Translations under genes and position numbers: made by a program
Notes under the pieces: generated by a model
What the model was told of the DNA's origin: nothing
Database searches by the model: none
The model's input: only the letters and a program-made list of their open reading frames with translations
Shown here: in pieces, positions 8,167-16,028 of the stretch
Numbering within the stretch: position 1 is the stretch's first letter
Layout of the letters: each line of letters opens with the position of its first letter
NCBI GenBank assembly: GCA_022710775.1
Contig: JAKLGH010000012.1
Location: 1-32,079, forward strand
Direction: 5' to 3'
Source of the DNA: Patescibacteria group bacterium
Lineage (GTDB): Bacteria; Patescibacteriota; Minisyncoccia; Minisyncoccales; UBA5738
DNA: 32,079 nucleotides

Positions 8167-8205
8167 ATGGCAGGGAGCTTGCCATTCAAATTGTCTTTTT
8201 TAAAT
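8167..8205 (+). terminator. Possible terminator of the phosphotransferase operon
   Basis: ATGGCA (8167-8172) and TGCCAT (8180-8185) form a stem with a 7-nt loop. A T-rich stretch begins about 7 nt later rather than at once, so the call is uncertain. Confidence 0.4.
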
Positions 8206-8264
8206 TTTTCATCAACAGTGTTGTTAGTTAGGATCTGACGTTATAGAATTAACAGGTAAAACGT

Positions 8265-8861
8265 TTGCCAAAAAAAACCAGCCATCATATGTACTTATTT
8301 TTCGACACCGAAACTACCGGACTGCCGGCCAGTTGGCGATCTCCCGTGGAAGATCTGAAAAACTGGCCCAGAATGGTGCAGGCTGCCTGGATCATCCATG
8401 ACGACCACGGCAACGAATTAGCCAGCAAAAACTATATTATCAAGCCGGAAGGATTCGAAATCCCGGAAAACGCGGCTAAACTGCACGGCATAACCACCAA
8501 AAGAGCGATCAGCGAAGGATTTCCGTTAATGGACGTATTGCAAGAATTCAAGGAAGCGCTGGCTGGTGCCGATTGCCTGGTTGGACACAACGTGAGTTTT
8601 GATGAAAAGATAATCGGTGCGGAATTTTTGAGAAACAGCATGAAAAATTATCTTGCCGGGATGAATACGATTTGCACAATGCTATGTGCTACCGAATATT
8701 GCGCTATCGAGAACCAATACGGTTACAAATGGCCTAAACTCTCGGAATTGCATTTTGAACTTTTCCATTCCGGTTTTAGGGAAGCCCACAATGCCGCGGC
8801 CGATATTAAAATAACCGCCAAATGCTTTTGGGAAATGAAGAGAAGGGGAATAATACTATAA
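8265..8861 (+). CDS. DEDDh 3'-5' exonuclease (DnaQ/epsilon-like)
   Basis: A single exonuclease domain protein of 198 aa (TTG start) or 190 aa (ATG at 8289). ExoI MYLFFDTETTG gives the DxE pair, ExoII GHNVSFDEKI the second Asp, and ExoIII HNAAADIKIT the catalytic His and last Asp, so all five DEDDh residues are present (D14, E16, D113, H175, D180 from the TTG). It degrades single-stranded DNA or RNA 3'-5' as a stand-alone proofreading or repair nuclease; no polymerase or other domain is attached. The ATG at 8289 begins right at the first beta strand and is the usual start in the family. The TTG at 8265 has a weak AGGT upstream. I keep the longer frame but either could be true. Confidence 0.85.
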   Translation: MPKKTSHHMYLFFDTETTGLPASWRSPVEDLKNWPRMVQAAWIIHDDHGNELASKNYIIKPEGFEIPENAAKLHGITTKRAISEGFPLMDVLQEFKEALAGADCLVGHNVSFDEKIIGAEFLRNSMKNYLAGMNTICTMLCATEYCAIENQYGYKWPKLSELHFELFHSGFREAHNAAADIKITAKCFWEMKRRGIIL

Positions 8862-8885
8862 ATTTTTTCGACCGGAGCTCATAAA

Positions 8886-8915
8886 ATCTTGATTTTTTGC
8901 TCAAGATATTTTTTT
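8886..8915 (+). terminator. Intrinsic terminator after the exonuclease
   Basis: ATCTTGA (8886-8892), 8-nt loop, TCAAGAT (8901-8907), then A and a T7 run (8909-8915). Confidence 0.75.
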
Positions 8916-8953
8916 GAATTGCGAAAAGTCTTTATTTTTTATTTTTTTTATTG

Positions 8954-8959
8954 TATAAT
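8954..8959 (+). promoter_or_regulatory. -10 box of the baeRF gene
   Basis: TATAAT at 8954-8959 with no good -35 at 16-18 nt (the region is T-rich). The leader to the ATG at 9013 would be about 47 nt, without a clear Shine-Dalgarno. Confidence 0.4.
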
Positions 8960-9012
8960 GCTTGGCAACGCACAAATAAACTGCCGTAAAAAAATCCAGG
9001 CATATCACTGTT

Positions 9013-10164
9013 ATGACAATTATCAATCGCCAAGAACAATTTAATCCTCTGAATTTGGCTGCTTTGATAGAAAAGCAGCAATCTGGCCCTTGCGTTTCAA
9101 TTTACATACCGACAGCAAGAGATGCCGTTAAAGAAAATCGGATACGCTTCGAAAACCAGTTAAAAAAAATTAAGCGTTATGTGGCAGACTTGGATACCGA
9201 AGCCAAATCCATTCTTGCGCGCCCAAGTCTGCTCCTGGAGGACCCTTTTTTTTGGCAAAACCAAAGCGATGGTTTGGCTTTTTTCGCAACATCCGATTTT
9301 AATGCCTGCTATTGCCTGCCTATTCTTATGCCTGAAATAGCCGTTTTTGGAAATCGTTTCCATTTGAAACCGCTTTTCCAATTTATTGGAGAAAACGGCA
9401 TATTTCATTTGCTCTCGTTGAGTAGAAAAAATACAAGATTTTATCGCGGAAATCGGTACGGAATGACCGAAATTAAAGTTCCAGGATTGCCTGGCGCTCT
9501 GACGGATGTATTGCCCGATCGGGATTTTGAAAAGATGCTTCAGTCCCATGGCAGCAAGCCGCAGAACGGCGGAGAATTTTTCCATGGAAAAGGCGGCCAA
9601 AAAGACGTCAGAAAAATTAACTTACAAAAATATTTTCGCAAAATAGACTTTGCTGTATGCAATACAATGGCCTCCGGGAAAAAGCCGCTCATAATAGCTG
9701 GGCCGGGTTATTTTCTATCTCTTTACCGCGAAATCAATACTTATCGAAATCTAATTCAAGAAGGCGTTGAAGGGAATTTTGACAAAACCGGCATCGAAAA
9801 TACGCTTTACGGATCAACCTGGAGAATAGCCGACCATTATTTCTCGCAGTCAAAAATAACCGCCATCAATAGATATCGAGCCATGAAGCAATCCAACCTG
9901 GTTTCAAATGACGTGAAACAAATCGTGCCGGCGGCGATCAACGGCTTGATCGAAACCTTGATTGTGGCAGTCGGTGTTCATGTCTGGGGTACTTGCGATT
10001 TGGATAGCAAAACAATAACAACCCATGAAAACGAGCAGTCCGGCGACATTGATTTGCTTGATATTGCCGCCGTCCATACTTTTCTTCACCGCGGTTCTCT
10101 TTTTGCGGTCAAGAAAAATGAAATGCCCGATAACGCCAAGATTGCCGCGATCTTGCGTTATTAA
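9013..10164 (+). CDS. baeRF-family protein (bacterial archaeo-eukaryotic release factor-like)
   Basis: A 383-aa protein resembling the bacterial eRF1-like (baeRF) families described by comparative genomics. PCVSIYIPT near the start, PLIIAGPGYFLSLYREIN in the middle, AAINGLIETLIVAV..WGTCD, the DLLDIAAVHTFLHRG segment and the ending IAAILRY all fit the baeRF3/7-like pattern as I remember it. It also has HGKGGQKDVRKINLQKYFRKID at about residues 191-212, with GGQ at 194-196, laid out like the peptidyl-tRNA hydrolysis loop of eRF1 (GGQ followed by basic helix). Many bacterial relatives have a degenerate loop, so the retained GGQ is notable. It might act on stalled ribosomes; that is inference, and no ribosome-rescue partner lies next to it. 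It has its own promoter and terminator and is flanked by unrelated genes. Confidence 0.7.
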   Translation: MTIINRQEQFNPLNLAALIEKQQSGPCVSIYIPTARDAVKENRIRFENQLKKIKRYVADLDTEAKSILARPSLLLEDPFFWQNQSDGLAFFATSDFNACYCLPILMPEIAVFGNRFHLKPLFQFIGENGIFHLLSLSRKNTRFYRGNRYGMTEIKVPGLPGALTDVLPDRDFEKMLQSHGSKPQNGGEFFHGKGGQKDVRKINLQKYFRKIDFAVCNTMASGKKPLIIAGPGYFLSLYREINTYRNLIQEGVEGNFDKTGIENTLYGSTWRIADHYFSQSKITAINRYRAMKQSNLVSNDVKQIVPAAINGLIETLIVAVGVHVWGTCDLDSKTITTHENEQSGDIDLLDIAAVHTFLHRGSLFAVKKNEMPDNAKIAAILRY

Positions 10165-10327
10165 TTATTTAATAATCTAATAAGGTTCTTTCGCCAAACT
10201 AGTTCAATTTTAAACAAGAATGTCTCCGGTCTAATTTTTATTCTTTTGATAATTTACCGTTTCGCATTCCGGCGTTGCTCTGAATCCGCTCAATCTGTTG
10301 GGCCTATAACAAGTGGCGCCATACCAA

Positions 10328-10356
10328 CGGTAATTATTTGTTACCGGACTTTTTTT
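10328..10356 (+). terminator. Possible distal terminator of the baeRF gene
   Basis: CGGTAA (10328-10333), 7-nt loop, TTACCG (10341-10346), then GAC and T7 (10350-10356). It lies about 165 nt after the stop; the space between (10165-10327) holds no gene I can support. Confidence 0.5.
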
Positions 10357-10396
10357 ATTATCGGACCTTTATTTTTTTCCGACTAAGAAACATGAA

Positions 10397-10830
10397 TCAA
10401 GGCTGGTCGGGCGGCGGTTGCGTCTTACAACAGCAAACCAATCCGGATTTTTTGTCCGCGCCCAATTCATCGATGCAATCGGATACTACTAAGCTGCCGC
10501 TGGCATGATAAGGAAACTCTCCCGCCGCGCATACCGTAAATGTCTGGTCCTCGTTCTCAATCCAGGTTCCGCAATATCCCTGGCTGCAACCAAGAGATTT
10601 ACAAGCTTGGTCGCAATTCAAACTTTTTTTTCGGCGGCATCCGAACCGCTAAAATCAGCCAAACCGGAATCCGCCGGACTAGATCCTCCGGATAAAAAAG
10701 GTGTTTCTACTTTATCGTTTTCCTTAACAGCCTTTTTGTTTCGGCTTACGGACGGCTGGGTCAGTAGAACTCCGGCAAAAAGCAAAATCGAAACAACGAT
10801 AATTATGGGAGCCGTAAACAATCTGTTCAT
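10397..10830 (-). CDS. Membrane-anchored Cys-rich protein split by a -1 frame change at an A8 tract
   Basis: Two adjoining minus-strand frames make one sensible protein. The first (10618-10830, 70 aa) has a membrane segment (APIIIVVSILLFAGVLLTQP) and a Ser/Gly/Asp linker, then stops right after EKK. The second (10397-10621, ~73 aa) lacks an ATG and a signal. It is a compact Cys-rich domain (NCDQACKSLGCSQGYCGTW, later single Cys, DC, and a closing VCCCK). The junction is GAA AAA AAA GTT on the coding strand, i.e. A8 (plus T8 at 10624-10631). A -1 slip there joins the frames into about 144 residues. The CxxxC..GxC..CCC spacing is reminiscent of small disulfide-rich folds (weak inference). Causes could be programmed -1 slippage, a phase-variable tract, or a sequencing error. 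Restart at the overlapping TTG (10621) is possible but would give an unexported Cys-rich peptide. Confidence 0.6.
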
Positions 10831-10990
10831 GAATTTGATTGTATTGTTAACTTACGGTTTTTTATATTTTATCAATTGAAAATCAAATGTCGCAATTCAG
10901 TTTTTTTATTGTTTGCAAGCTCTATTCGCTTCGCGGCAGCAATGAATAATGGCAATCTCAAAAAAAGCATCTTTAGCCGTTTGACGGAAT
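10831..10990. other. Divergent intergenic region
   Basis: AT-rich DNA between the minus-strand Cys-rich gene and the plus-strand gene at 11088. Several TTGA-type -35 words are present on the minus strand but no well-spaced -10, and I see no ORF with a supported start. Confidence 0.4.
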
Positions 10991-11020
10991 TTGACTTCGC
11001 CAACGAAACTCTTTTATAAT
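10991..11020 (+). promoter_or_regulatory. Promoter of the 11088 gene
   Basis: TTGACT (10991-10996), 18-nt spacer, TATAAT (11015-11020). Predicted leader of about 61 nt. Confidence 0.65.
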
Positions 11021-11087
11021 TTTGATTTAAAGCGACTTATGTATTAGAATCTAAAAGGTTCATTTTTTCGCCGAAGGAGGATTTTTA

Positions 11088-11342
11088 ATGGAAAATAGAT
11101 ACCCGTATACCCTGACAAGTTATTCGAGTATGGCTATGCTAATAGTTCTTGGCCTGTACTCCATGGAATTTATCGATATTAACTCGGCTATCGCGCTAGT
11201 TGTCGCTTTATTCTTAGTGATAGTGGCTGACTGTTCGTATTTGCGCTATCAATGTACAAAGAAACGGAATTCGAGAACGCGGCATTTTAAACGCTTGACA
11301 TGCAGCGGAAACGCTGCTTTTTTTCTTCAAAGCTATGGTTAG
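11088..11342 (+). CDS. Small two-TM membrane protein, 3' end doubtful
   Basis: An 84-aa unknown. Residues ~12-28 (SSMAMLIVLGLYSMEFID) and ~33-50 (SAIALVVALFLVIVADCSY) are hydrophobic, giving a two-TM hairpin, followed by a basic tail (KKRNSRTRHFKR). The start is certain: AAGGAGG at 11074-11080 lies 7 nt before the ATG, one of the best Shine-Dalgarno sites in the window. The 3' end is odd. The frame runs through a perfect intrinsic terminator (11302-11324), and the last residues (SGNAAFFLQSYG) are its translation. A TAA in another frame (11288-11290) lies just before the hairpin, so a one-base error or shift would give a normal stop after about 66 residues. Confidence 0.65.
   Translation: MENRYPYTLTSYSSMAMLIVLGLYSMEFIDINSAIALVVALFLVIVADCSYLRYQCTKKRNSRTRHFKRLTCSGNAAFFLQSYG
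11302..11324 (+). terminator. Strong terminator located inside the annotated 11088 frame
   Basis: GCAGCG (11302-11307), GAAA tetraloop, CGCTGC (11312-11317), T7 (11318-11324). The open frame of the upstream gene continues 18 nt past it. Confidence 0.85.
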
Positions 11343-11355
11343 AATATGATATAAT
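11326..11355 (+). promoter_or_regulatory. Extended -10 promoter of the M23 peptidase gene
   Basis: TGATATAAT (11347-11355) is an extended -10. TTCAAA (11326-11331) is a partial -35, 18 nt upstream. Transcription should start within a few bases of the ATG at 11365. Confidence 0.6.
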
Positions 11356-11364
11356 GAACACGCT

Positions 11365-12525
11365 ATGAAAAAAACGATTATATTAATTTCGGTCAGCGCA
11401 GCGCTAATTTTTTTGCCGTTGAAGTCTTATGCCGCGGCAACAGCCACTTCAACTCCGGAAACCCCCCTGGAAATTTATGGACAATGGAACGGACTGGAAG
11501 CAGTTGAGATACTCGAATCTCCTTATTCCCAAACCTCGCTGAAAAAACTAATCAGGCAACTTAGCGATGACGCGGAAAAAACTGTAAAAATACCTGTTCT
11601 TTTCGGAGTTTACCGGATGCATCTTAAGCCCAATTTCGGCGAATGGCGGGGAAACGGGCGAACGCACGAAGGTTTGGACATAGTCGTACCGAAAGGCGCT
11701 CCAATCGTTTCGCCTACGGGTGCCGTAGTCTTAAGCGCGGGAACCGGAGCCAGTTCCGGAAAAACCGTATCAACGGCCAACCCGGGAGGAGAAACTTTTG
11801 TTTATATGCATCTTGATTCCATCGCCAACGTAAAATCCGGCGACATTTTGGAACCCGGAGACCTGATCGGCTTTGCCGGCAATTCCGGAAACGCGGCCGG
11901 AGGAGCGGCCCATCTGCATTTTGAGATCAGGCATAACGGAGCAACCGATCCTTATCCGCGCCTTCTCACCGATTTTACCTTTAAGGAAAAAATTTCCTTT
12001 GTTTCAAAAATCCTGGAGCAATCAAATGACGAAACAGCCCTGGCCGCCTTTTTAGCCGCCAATTACGCCACCGAATTATACGCGGCGCAAAATTCAGGCG
12101 TAGCGCTCCCAAAAAAAATAGCTTTGGCGCTGTCAGCCGGCCTAAAAAACACGCTGTCGCTTGGCGCCAGAAACGCCAGTGTCGCGGCCCTGCAAACCTT
12201 CTTAATCAACCAGGGTAAGGGGCCGGCTGCCAATGCTCTTGCCTGCTACGGTCCAACCGGCTATTTTGGAAAAGTAACCGAAGCGGCCTTGGTAGAATAC
12301 AAGTCTTTTACGAAAATATCTCCGGCCGACGGTACATGCGTTATCCCAAAGGATAACGATTTCTCCGTTGTTTTGGCGGCGGCCGCCAGACCATTGTTAA
12401 CCAATAGCACCGCGCCATCGATTGACGATCTGAAGGCGATGATAGCGCGGCTGAAAGCTCAAATCTCTGCACTTCAAGAACAGCTGGCGCGGCTGAACTC
12501 CCAGTCCAAAACCCGCATTAACTGA
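11365..12525 (+). CDS. Secreted M23/LytM-family peptidase with PG-binding domain
   Basis: A 386-aa exported cell-wall hydrolase. Residues 1-24 are a signal peptide (MKKTIILISVSAALIFLPL, SYAAA). Residues ~80-200 are an M23 (LytM) domain with THEGLDIVVP (Zn ligands H101 and D105), VYMHLDSI (H149) and AHLHFEIRH (H183 catalytic, H185 ligand), so the zinc site is complete. Residues ~262-335 form a second domain resembling PG_binding_1 (LGARNASVAALQTFLINQ, YGPTGYFGKVTEAALVEY). A terminal coiled coil follows (LKAMIARLKAQISALQEQLARLN). It should cut peptide cross-links, the C-terminal part tethering it to the wall. The coiled coil resembles that of the two surface paralogs, although here it follows the PG-binding domain at the far C-terminus. 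The start is near-leaderless (9 nt from the -10), with no Shine-Dalgarno. Confidence 0.85.
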   Translation: MKKTIILISVSAALIFLPLKSYAAATATSTPETPLEIYGQWNGLEAVEILESPYSQTSLKKLIRQLSDDAEKTVKIPVLFGVYRMHLKPNFGEWRGNGRTHEGLDIVVPKGAPIVSPTGAVVLSAGTGASSGKTVSTANPGGETFVYMHLDSIANVKSGDILEPGDLIGFAGNSGNAAGGAAHLHFEIRHNGATDPYPRLLTDFTFKEKISFVSKILEQSNDETALAAFLAANYATELYAAQNSGVALPKKIALALSAGLKNTLSLGARNASVAALQTFLINQGKGPAANALACYGPTGYFGKVTEAALVEYKSFTKISPADGTCVIPKDNDFSVVLAAAARPLLTNSTAPSIDDLKAMIARLKAQISALQEQLARLNSQSKTRIN

Positions 12526-12562
12526 TGTTTTTCCGTTTTTCTTGACTTAACCGGGCCGCAAG

Positions 12563-12582
12563 CCCCGGCCTTCAGGCCGGGG
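12563..12582 (+). terminator. GC-rich hairpin after the peptidase gene
   Basis: CCCCGGCC (12563-12570), TTCA, GGCCGGGG (12575-12582) is a perfect 8-bp stem followed by TTGTTG. The T-run is poor, and its end abuts the -35 of the next promoter. It may be a terminator or a palindromic spacer. Confidence 0.5.
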
Positions 12583-12585
12583 TTG

Positions 12586-12613
12586 TTGACAAATAAGCTA
12601 TTGGTTGTATAAT
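12586..12613 (+). promoter_or_regulatory. Consensus promoter of the 12629 gene
   Basis: TTGACA (12586-12591), 16-nt spacer, TATAAT (12608-12613). The predicted start near 12620 decides the gene start, since upstream in-frame codons would not be transcribed. Confidence 0.8.
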
Positions 12614-12628
12614 GATGGCGGTGAAATA

Positions 12629-13084
12629 ATGAAGTTTCGGAATTTATGGCTCTTTGCCAACTTTATCGGTTTTTTTTATGGTATTTATTTGTCGATTTCT
12701 CATCCGGAGAACGTCACCGGAGTCTTCATGGCTCTGCAATCTCTGGCAATCGGCACCTACATAGCCATACATACCTATAAAGCGTTGGCTTTGCTGATGG
12801 CCGCCGCGTCAATCTTGGGCGCTTTTTGCGCCGGATATCTGGCCGGAGCCGCGGAAAACGAAAAACCAAAACCTTTTATGCTTTTGCCCGCCATTTTACT
12901 GGCAATAGCAGGCGTTAACGCCCTATTTTATCCGACGGGCTTCAGGCTGGTTTTTGAATACCTCGGATTTATCTATGTCGCTTTTGGCTTGGCAATGATA
13001 AACATCGGAAGCATATATTGGTTAATCCACGATATCGAGGAATCGCCCAAAGTCCGCAGAAAACTGCGGCTTTCTTTTACTTGA
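12629..13084 (+). CDS. Small polytopic membrane protein, unknown function
   Basis: A 151-aa integral membrane protein I do not recognise. About four or five hydrophobic segments are visible: FANFIGFFYGIYLSI, GVFMALQSLAIGTYIAI, ALALLMAAASILGAFCAGYLA, LLPAILLAIAGVNALF, and YLGFIYVAFGLAMINIGSIYW. A charged cytoplasmic tail follows (DIEESPKVRRKLRLS). The ATG at 12629 is chosen because the promoter predicts transcription from about 12620; the open frame extends upstream to 12605 but overlaps the -10 box. A weak GGCGG lies about 7 nt before the ATG. It stands alone between the peptidase and rarA and shows no link to either. Confidence 0.6.
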   Translation: MKFRNLWLFANFIGFFYGIYLSISHPENVTGVFMALQSLAIGTYIAIHTYKALALLMAAASILGAFCAGYLAGAAENEKPKPFMLLPAILLAIAGVNALFYPTGFRLVFEYLGFIYVAFGLAMINIGSIYWLIHDIEESPKVRRKLRLSFT

Positions 13085-13091
13085 GTCCTCA

Positions 13092-13120
13092 TTTCCAAAA
13101 TTACCGGGTTTTGCTAGGAT
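13092..13120 (+). promoter_or_regulatory. Probable extended -10 promoter of rarA
   Basis: TGCTAGGAT (13112/13-13120) resembles an extended -10, with TTTCCA (13092-13097) 17 nt upstream. The ATG at 13133 would be only about 6 nt into the transcript. Confidence 0.4.
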
Positions 13121-13132
13121 AAGGCCAAACCT

Positions 13133-14269
13133 ATGGAACCGCTAGCTTCAAAAATCCGGCCCAAAAATCTTGAAGAGTTTGTCGGCCAGATTCACTTGGT
13201 CGGACCCGGAAAGCCTTTACGGGTGGCAATCGAAAAAAAGCATGTTTTTTCGTTTATCCTTTGGGGTCCGCCCGGAGTGGGAAAAACAACGCTTGCCAAA
13301 ATATACGCGGGATCCTTGGGCGCGGACCTTTATGAATTATCGGCTGTCTCGGCTGGCAAGGACGATATTAAAAAAATCATTGCGGTTGGCGGAGGGCTGT
13401 TTTCTAAAACCAAAGTTCTTTTTTTGGACGAAATCCACCGTTTCAATAAATCCCAGCAGGATTTTTTACTGCCTTATGTTGAGCGCGGAGATCTGGTTTT
13501 GGTTGGCGCAACTACGGAAAATCCGAGTTTCGAGGTCATTTCTCCTTTGTTGAGCCGGTGCCGGGTTTTTACGCTTGAAAGCCTCTCAAGGAACGATATG
13601 GCAACGATTCTAAGCCGCTGCGGCATACCGCTCCAAACCGCCGAAAAAGACTGGCTCATCAATATGGCTGACGGAGACGCCCGCCAGGCGATAAACGTTT
13701 TGGAAAACGCGCTTGAGCTTTACGGAGAAATCACTCTAGATGCCTTGAAAAACACGGTGCAAAACCGTTTTTTAAGGTTTGATAAAAAAGGAGAAGAACA
13801 TTTCAATACTATCAGCGCGTTCATTAAAAGCATGCGTGCCGGGCAGCCCGATGCCGCTCTTTATTACCTCGCGCGGATGGTTGTTTCCGGCGAAGACGCC
13901 AAATTCATCGCCCGGCGTATGGTGGTATTCGCCTCCGAGGATATCGGGTTGGCCAACCCTGAAGCCCTTAATTTGGCTAATAATGTTTTTAGGGCTTGTG
14001 AAACTATCGGCCTCCCTGAAGCGGCGATCAACCTGGCCCACGGCGTAGTTTATTTGAGTTTGTCCCAAAAAAACCGCTCCGCCTACGATGCTTATCTTGA
14101 AGCGGCAAACGATGCCAAAGAATACGGAAACTTACCCATACCCCTCAAGCTGCGCAACGCGCCCACAAAATTAATGAAAGAGCTTGGCTACCACAAAGAC
14201 TATGAAATGTATGACAAGAACGATCTTTTGCCCGAGGAGTTAAAGGGAAAAAAGTATTTTAAGCAGTGA
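13133..14269 (+). CDS. rarA: Replication-associated recombination protein A (RarA/MgsA), AAA+ ATPase
   Basis: A 378-aa AAA+ ATPase. The N-terminus PLASKIRPKNLEEFVGQIHLVG is the classic RarA opening. Walker A is WGPPGVGKTTLAK (K51), Walker B is VLFLDEIHRFNKSQQDFLLP (D99, E100), sensor 1 is GATTENPSFEV, and sensor 2 is MADGDARQAINVLE. The C-terminal half (YYLARMVVSGEDAKFIARRMVVFASEDIGLANPEAL) is the RarA tetramerisation and clamp-loader-like region. It acts at stalled replication forks. At 378 residues it is somewhat shorter than typical members (about 420-450), mainly at the ends, with no key motif missing. It has no Shine-Dalgarno and probably a very short leader. Confidence 0.95.
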   Translation: MEPLASKIRPKNLEEFVGQIHLVGPGKPLRVAIEKKHVFSFILWGPPGVGKTTLAKIYAGSLGADLYELSAVSAGKDDIKKIIAVGGGLFSKTKVLFLDEIHRFNKSQQDFLLPYVERGDLVLVGATTENPSFEVISPLLSRCRVFTLESLSRNDMATILSRCGIPLQTAEKDWLINMADGDARQAINVLENALELYGEITLDALKNTVQNRFLRFDKKGEEHFNTISAFIKSMRAGQPDAALYYLARMVVSGEDAKFIARRMVVFASEDIGLANPEALNLANNVFRACETIGLPEAAINLAHGVVYLSLSQKNRSAYDAYLEAANDAKEYGNLPIPLKLRNAPTKLMKELGYHKDYEMYDKNDLLPEELKGKKYFKQ

Positions 14270-14351
14270 TCAAGCCAAACCGCCAAGTCAGAACCAGCGC
14301 CTTTCTTTAATTAAAGATGGCAGCAGCCGAAAAATAAGACCCGGTTTATCC

Positions 14352-14380
14352 TTGACAAATTAAGCAAATTATATTATAAT
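14352..14380 (+). promoter_or_regulatory. Consensus promoter of the PKD/DUF11 surface protein
   Basis: TTGACA (14352-14357), 17-nt spacer, TATAAT (14375-14380): textbook boxes. The ATG at 14391 is 10 nt after the -10 box. Confidence 0.85.
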
Positions 14381-14390
14381 TATCAGTGTT

Positions 14391-15851
14391 ATGATACTAT
14401 TGGCTTTCTCTATGAAACCTATCAACAAGAACAGCAGTTTAGACTTAAATGTCTTGCTGGCCCTGGTTTTGAACCTGGCCCTGGTTTTTGCTTTATATCC
14501 GACCCTGACGGCAAATGCCGCCGACTGTTCGCTTAAAGATAAACCGAAAGTCAGCGCGGGCGCCGACCAGACAGTCCAGGAATTAAAAAATGTCTCCTTG
14601 GTCGGATCGGCTAAGGACGCAAAAGATTTGGAATACGAATGGACTTGCAACGGCGGAACAGTTGAAAGCGCTTCTTTGATAGAAGCCAATTTCATTGCGC
14701 CTGAAGTCGAACAAGACACTTATTTTGTTTGTACCCTGAAAGCAACCAGCGAATGCGGTTTCGATTACGACACTGCCAATATTCTGGTTCTAAACAAACC
14801 TGGAGAAGTCCTGGGGGAAGCCGACCAAGCTATCTTATCGGCTGAACCAAGTTCGGGTTGCGCTCCTTTGAATAATGTAAGTTTGACCGCCGATATCGGA
14901 GAAAACAACGACGCAAGCCGCGAATATACATACTATTTCTACTGCAACGGAGATACCGATTGGAATAAAACATTGATCACTCACGAGAACAGCTTTACCG
15001 CTAAGGACCTTTGTAATTATGACGAAACCGGTACTTATAACGCGTACGTTAAAGTAACGGCCGTGGGGCAGCCCGATATCAAAGAAAGCATTATGATCGC
15101 AGTTGACGACTGCAAAACCGAAGATAACACGGACAGCAACGCAAATGTTAACGGCGGCGATCAAACCAACGGCACCGGCGATGACAGCGAAAATACCCAA
15201 AATCAGACCATCTCCGTGAACCAGTTGGTTAGCAATATCACCGCGAAAACAACGTACAGCGATTCGGCTGACGCAAAAGCAGGTGACGATCTGTCCTTCC
15301 AAGTTACGCTGGAAGCAGTCGGAAGGAAATTACCGGATGTGGTTTTGGCCGATATTTTGCCAAACGGAATCGACAATGTACGCGACATCACTATCGACGG
15401 CAAAGAGGTAAACGGAAATCTCGGGGAGGGAATAAGATTGGAAGATATCGATGAAGGCACCGCAATGACCGTTGTTTTTACCGCCACGATCGAGGATCAA
15501 GGCGACTTTGACGGCAATGAACCGACCCTTACCAATACTGTTTCTGCCCGTTGCGCCGATGATAGCTGTTCTGGCCGGGATTCCGCGGAAATCAATCTTG
15601 CAGACCGGATTAAGACGGAGGTTCTCACGACCAACAATACCGGTTTTGGCGATAATCCGCTCACTGATTCGTTTGTCATCCCGGCTGGATTATCCCTGCT
15701 GCTGGTTTGGATGTTCAAAACCCGCCTTATCCAGTTTGATAAATGGGCCGACGGTCAAAAATTGCGTTATTCCGTTTATAAATCTAGAAAAAACCTTAAT
15801 CTTAAAAGATCTAAGCTTATAAAAAAAGATATCTCTGATAGGTGGTCTTAA
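14391..15851 (+). CDS. Surface protein with PKD-like and DUF11-like domains and C-terminal membrane anchor
   Basis: A 486-aa envelope protein. Residues ~20-43 are a signal peptide (VLLALVLNLALVFALYPTL, ANAADC). Residues ~50-135 are a PKD/REJ-like domain (VSAGADQTVQE, LEYEWTCNGG, YFVCTLKATSECG). Residues ~150-235 are a second PKD-like domain (SSGCAPLNNVSLTADI). A Thr/Asn/Gly linker follows, then a DUF11-like beta domain at ~285-405 (LVSNITAKTTYSDSADAKAG, VVLADILPNGIDNV, TLTNTVSARC). One TM segment at ~430-450 (FVIPAGLSLLLVWMF) leads to a basic ~40-residue tail (KSRKNLNLKRSKLIKK). Paired Cys in the domains suggest disulfides. The start is leaderless; a second in-frame ATG at 14412 (MKPINKN) is a possible alternative. 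Confidence 0.75.
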   Translation: MILLAFSMKPINKNSSLDLNVLLALVLNLALVFALYPTLTANAADCSLKDKPKVSAGADQTVQELKNVSLVGSAKDAKDLEYEWTCNGGTVESASLIEANFIAPEVEQDTYFVCTLKATSECGFDYDTANILVLNKPGEVLGEADQAILSAEPSSGCAPLNNVSLTADIGENNDASREYTYYFYCNGDTDWNKTLITHENSFTAKDLCNYDETGTYNAYVKVTAVGQPDIKESIMIAVDDCKTEDNTDSNANVNGGDQTNGTGDDSENTQNQTISVNQLVSNITAKTTYSDSADAKAGDDLSFQVTLEAVGRKLPDVVLADILPNGIDNVRDITIDGKEVNGNLGEGIRLEDIDEGTAMTVVFTATIEDQGDFDGNEPTLTNTVSARCADDSCSGRDSAEINLADRIKTEVLTTNNTGFGDNPLTDSFVIPAGLSLLLVWMFKTRLIQFDKWADGQKLRYSVYKSRKNLNLKRSKLIKKDISDRWS

Positions 15852-15884
15852 CCTTAGGCTGAAACTGACGATTGAACGCAATAC

Positions 15885-15910
15885 ACCGCCCCAAAGCGGT
15901 TATTTTGTTA
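15885..15910 (+). terminator. Weak terminator of the PKD/DUF11 gene
   Basis: ACCGC (15885-15889), loop, GCGGT (15896-15900), then TATTTTGTT. A stronger 7-bp hairpin AACAGAG/CTCTGTT follows at 15916-15936 without a T-run. Confidence 0.45.
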
Positions 15911-16028
15911 TGCCGAACAGAGACCGGGACTCTGTTGATTACTTTTAGCTTAAATTTTTTGTAAAATTTTCAGCCAATGCCTGTTTGCCGTTATCGCATA
16001 TTTTAATCTTCTTTGGTAAAATCAAAAA

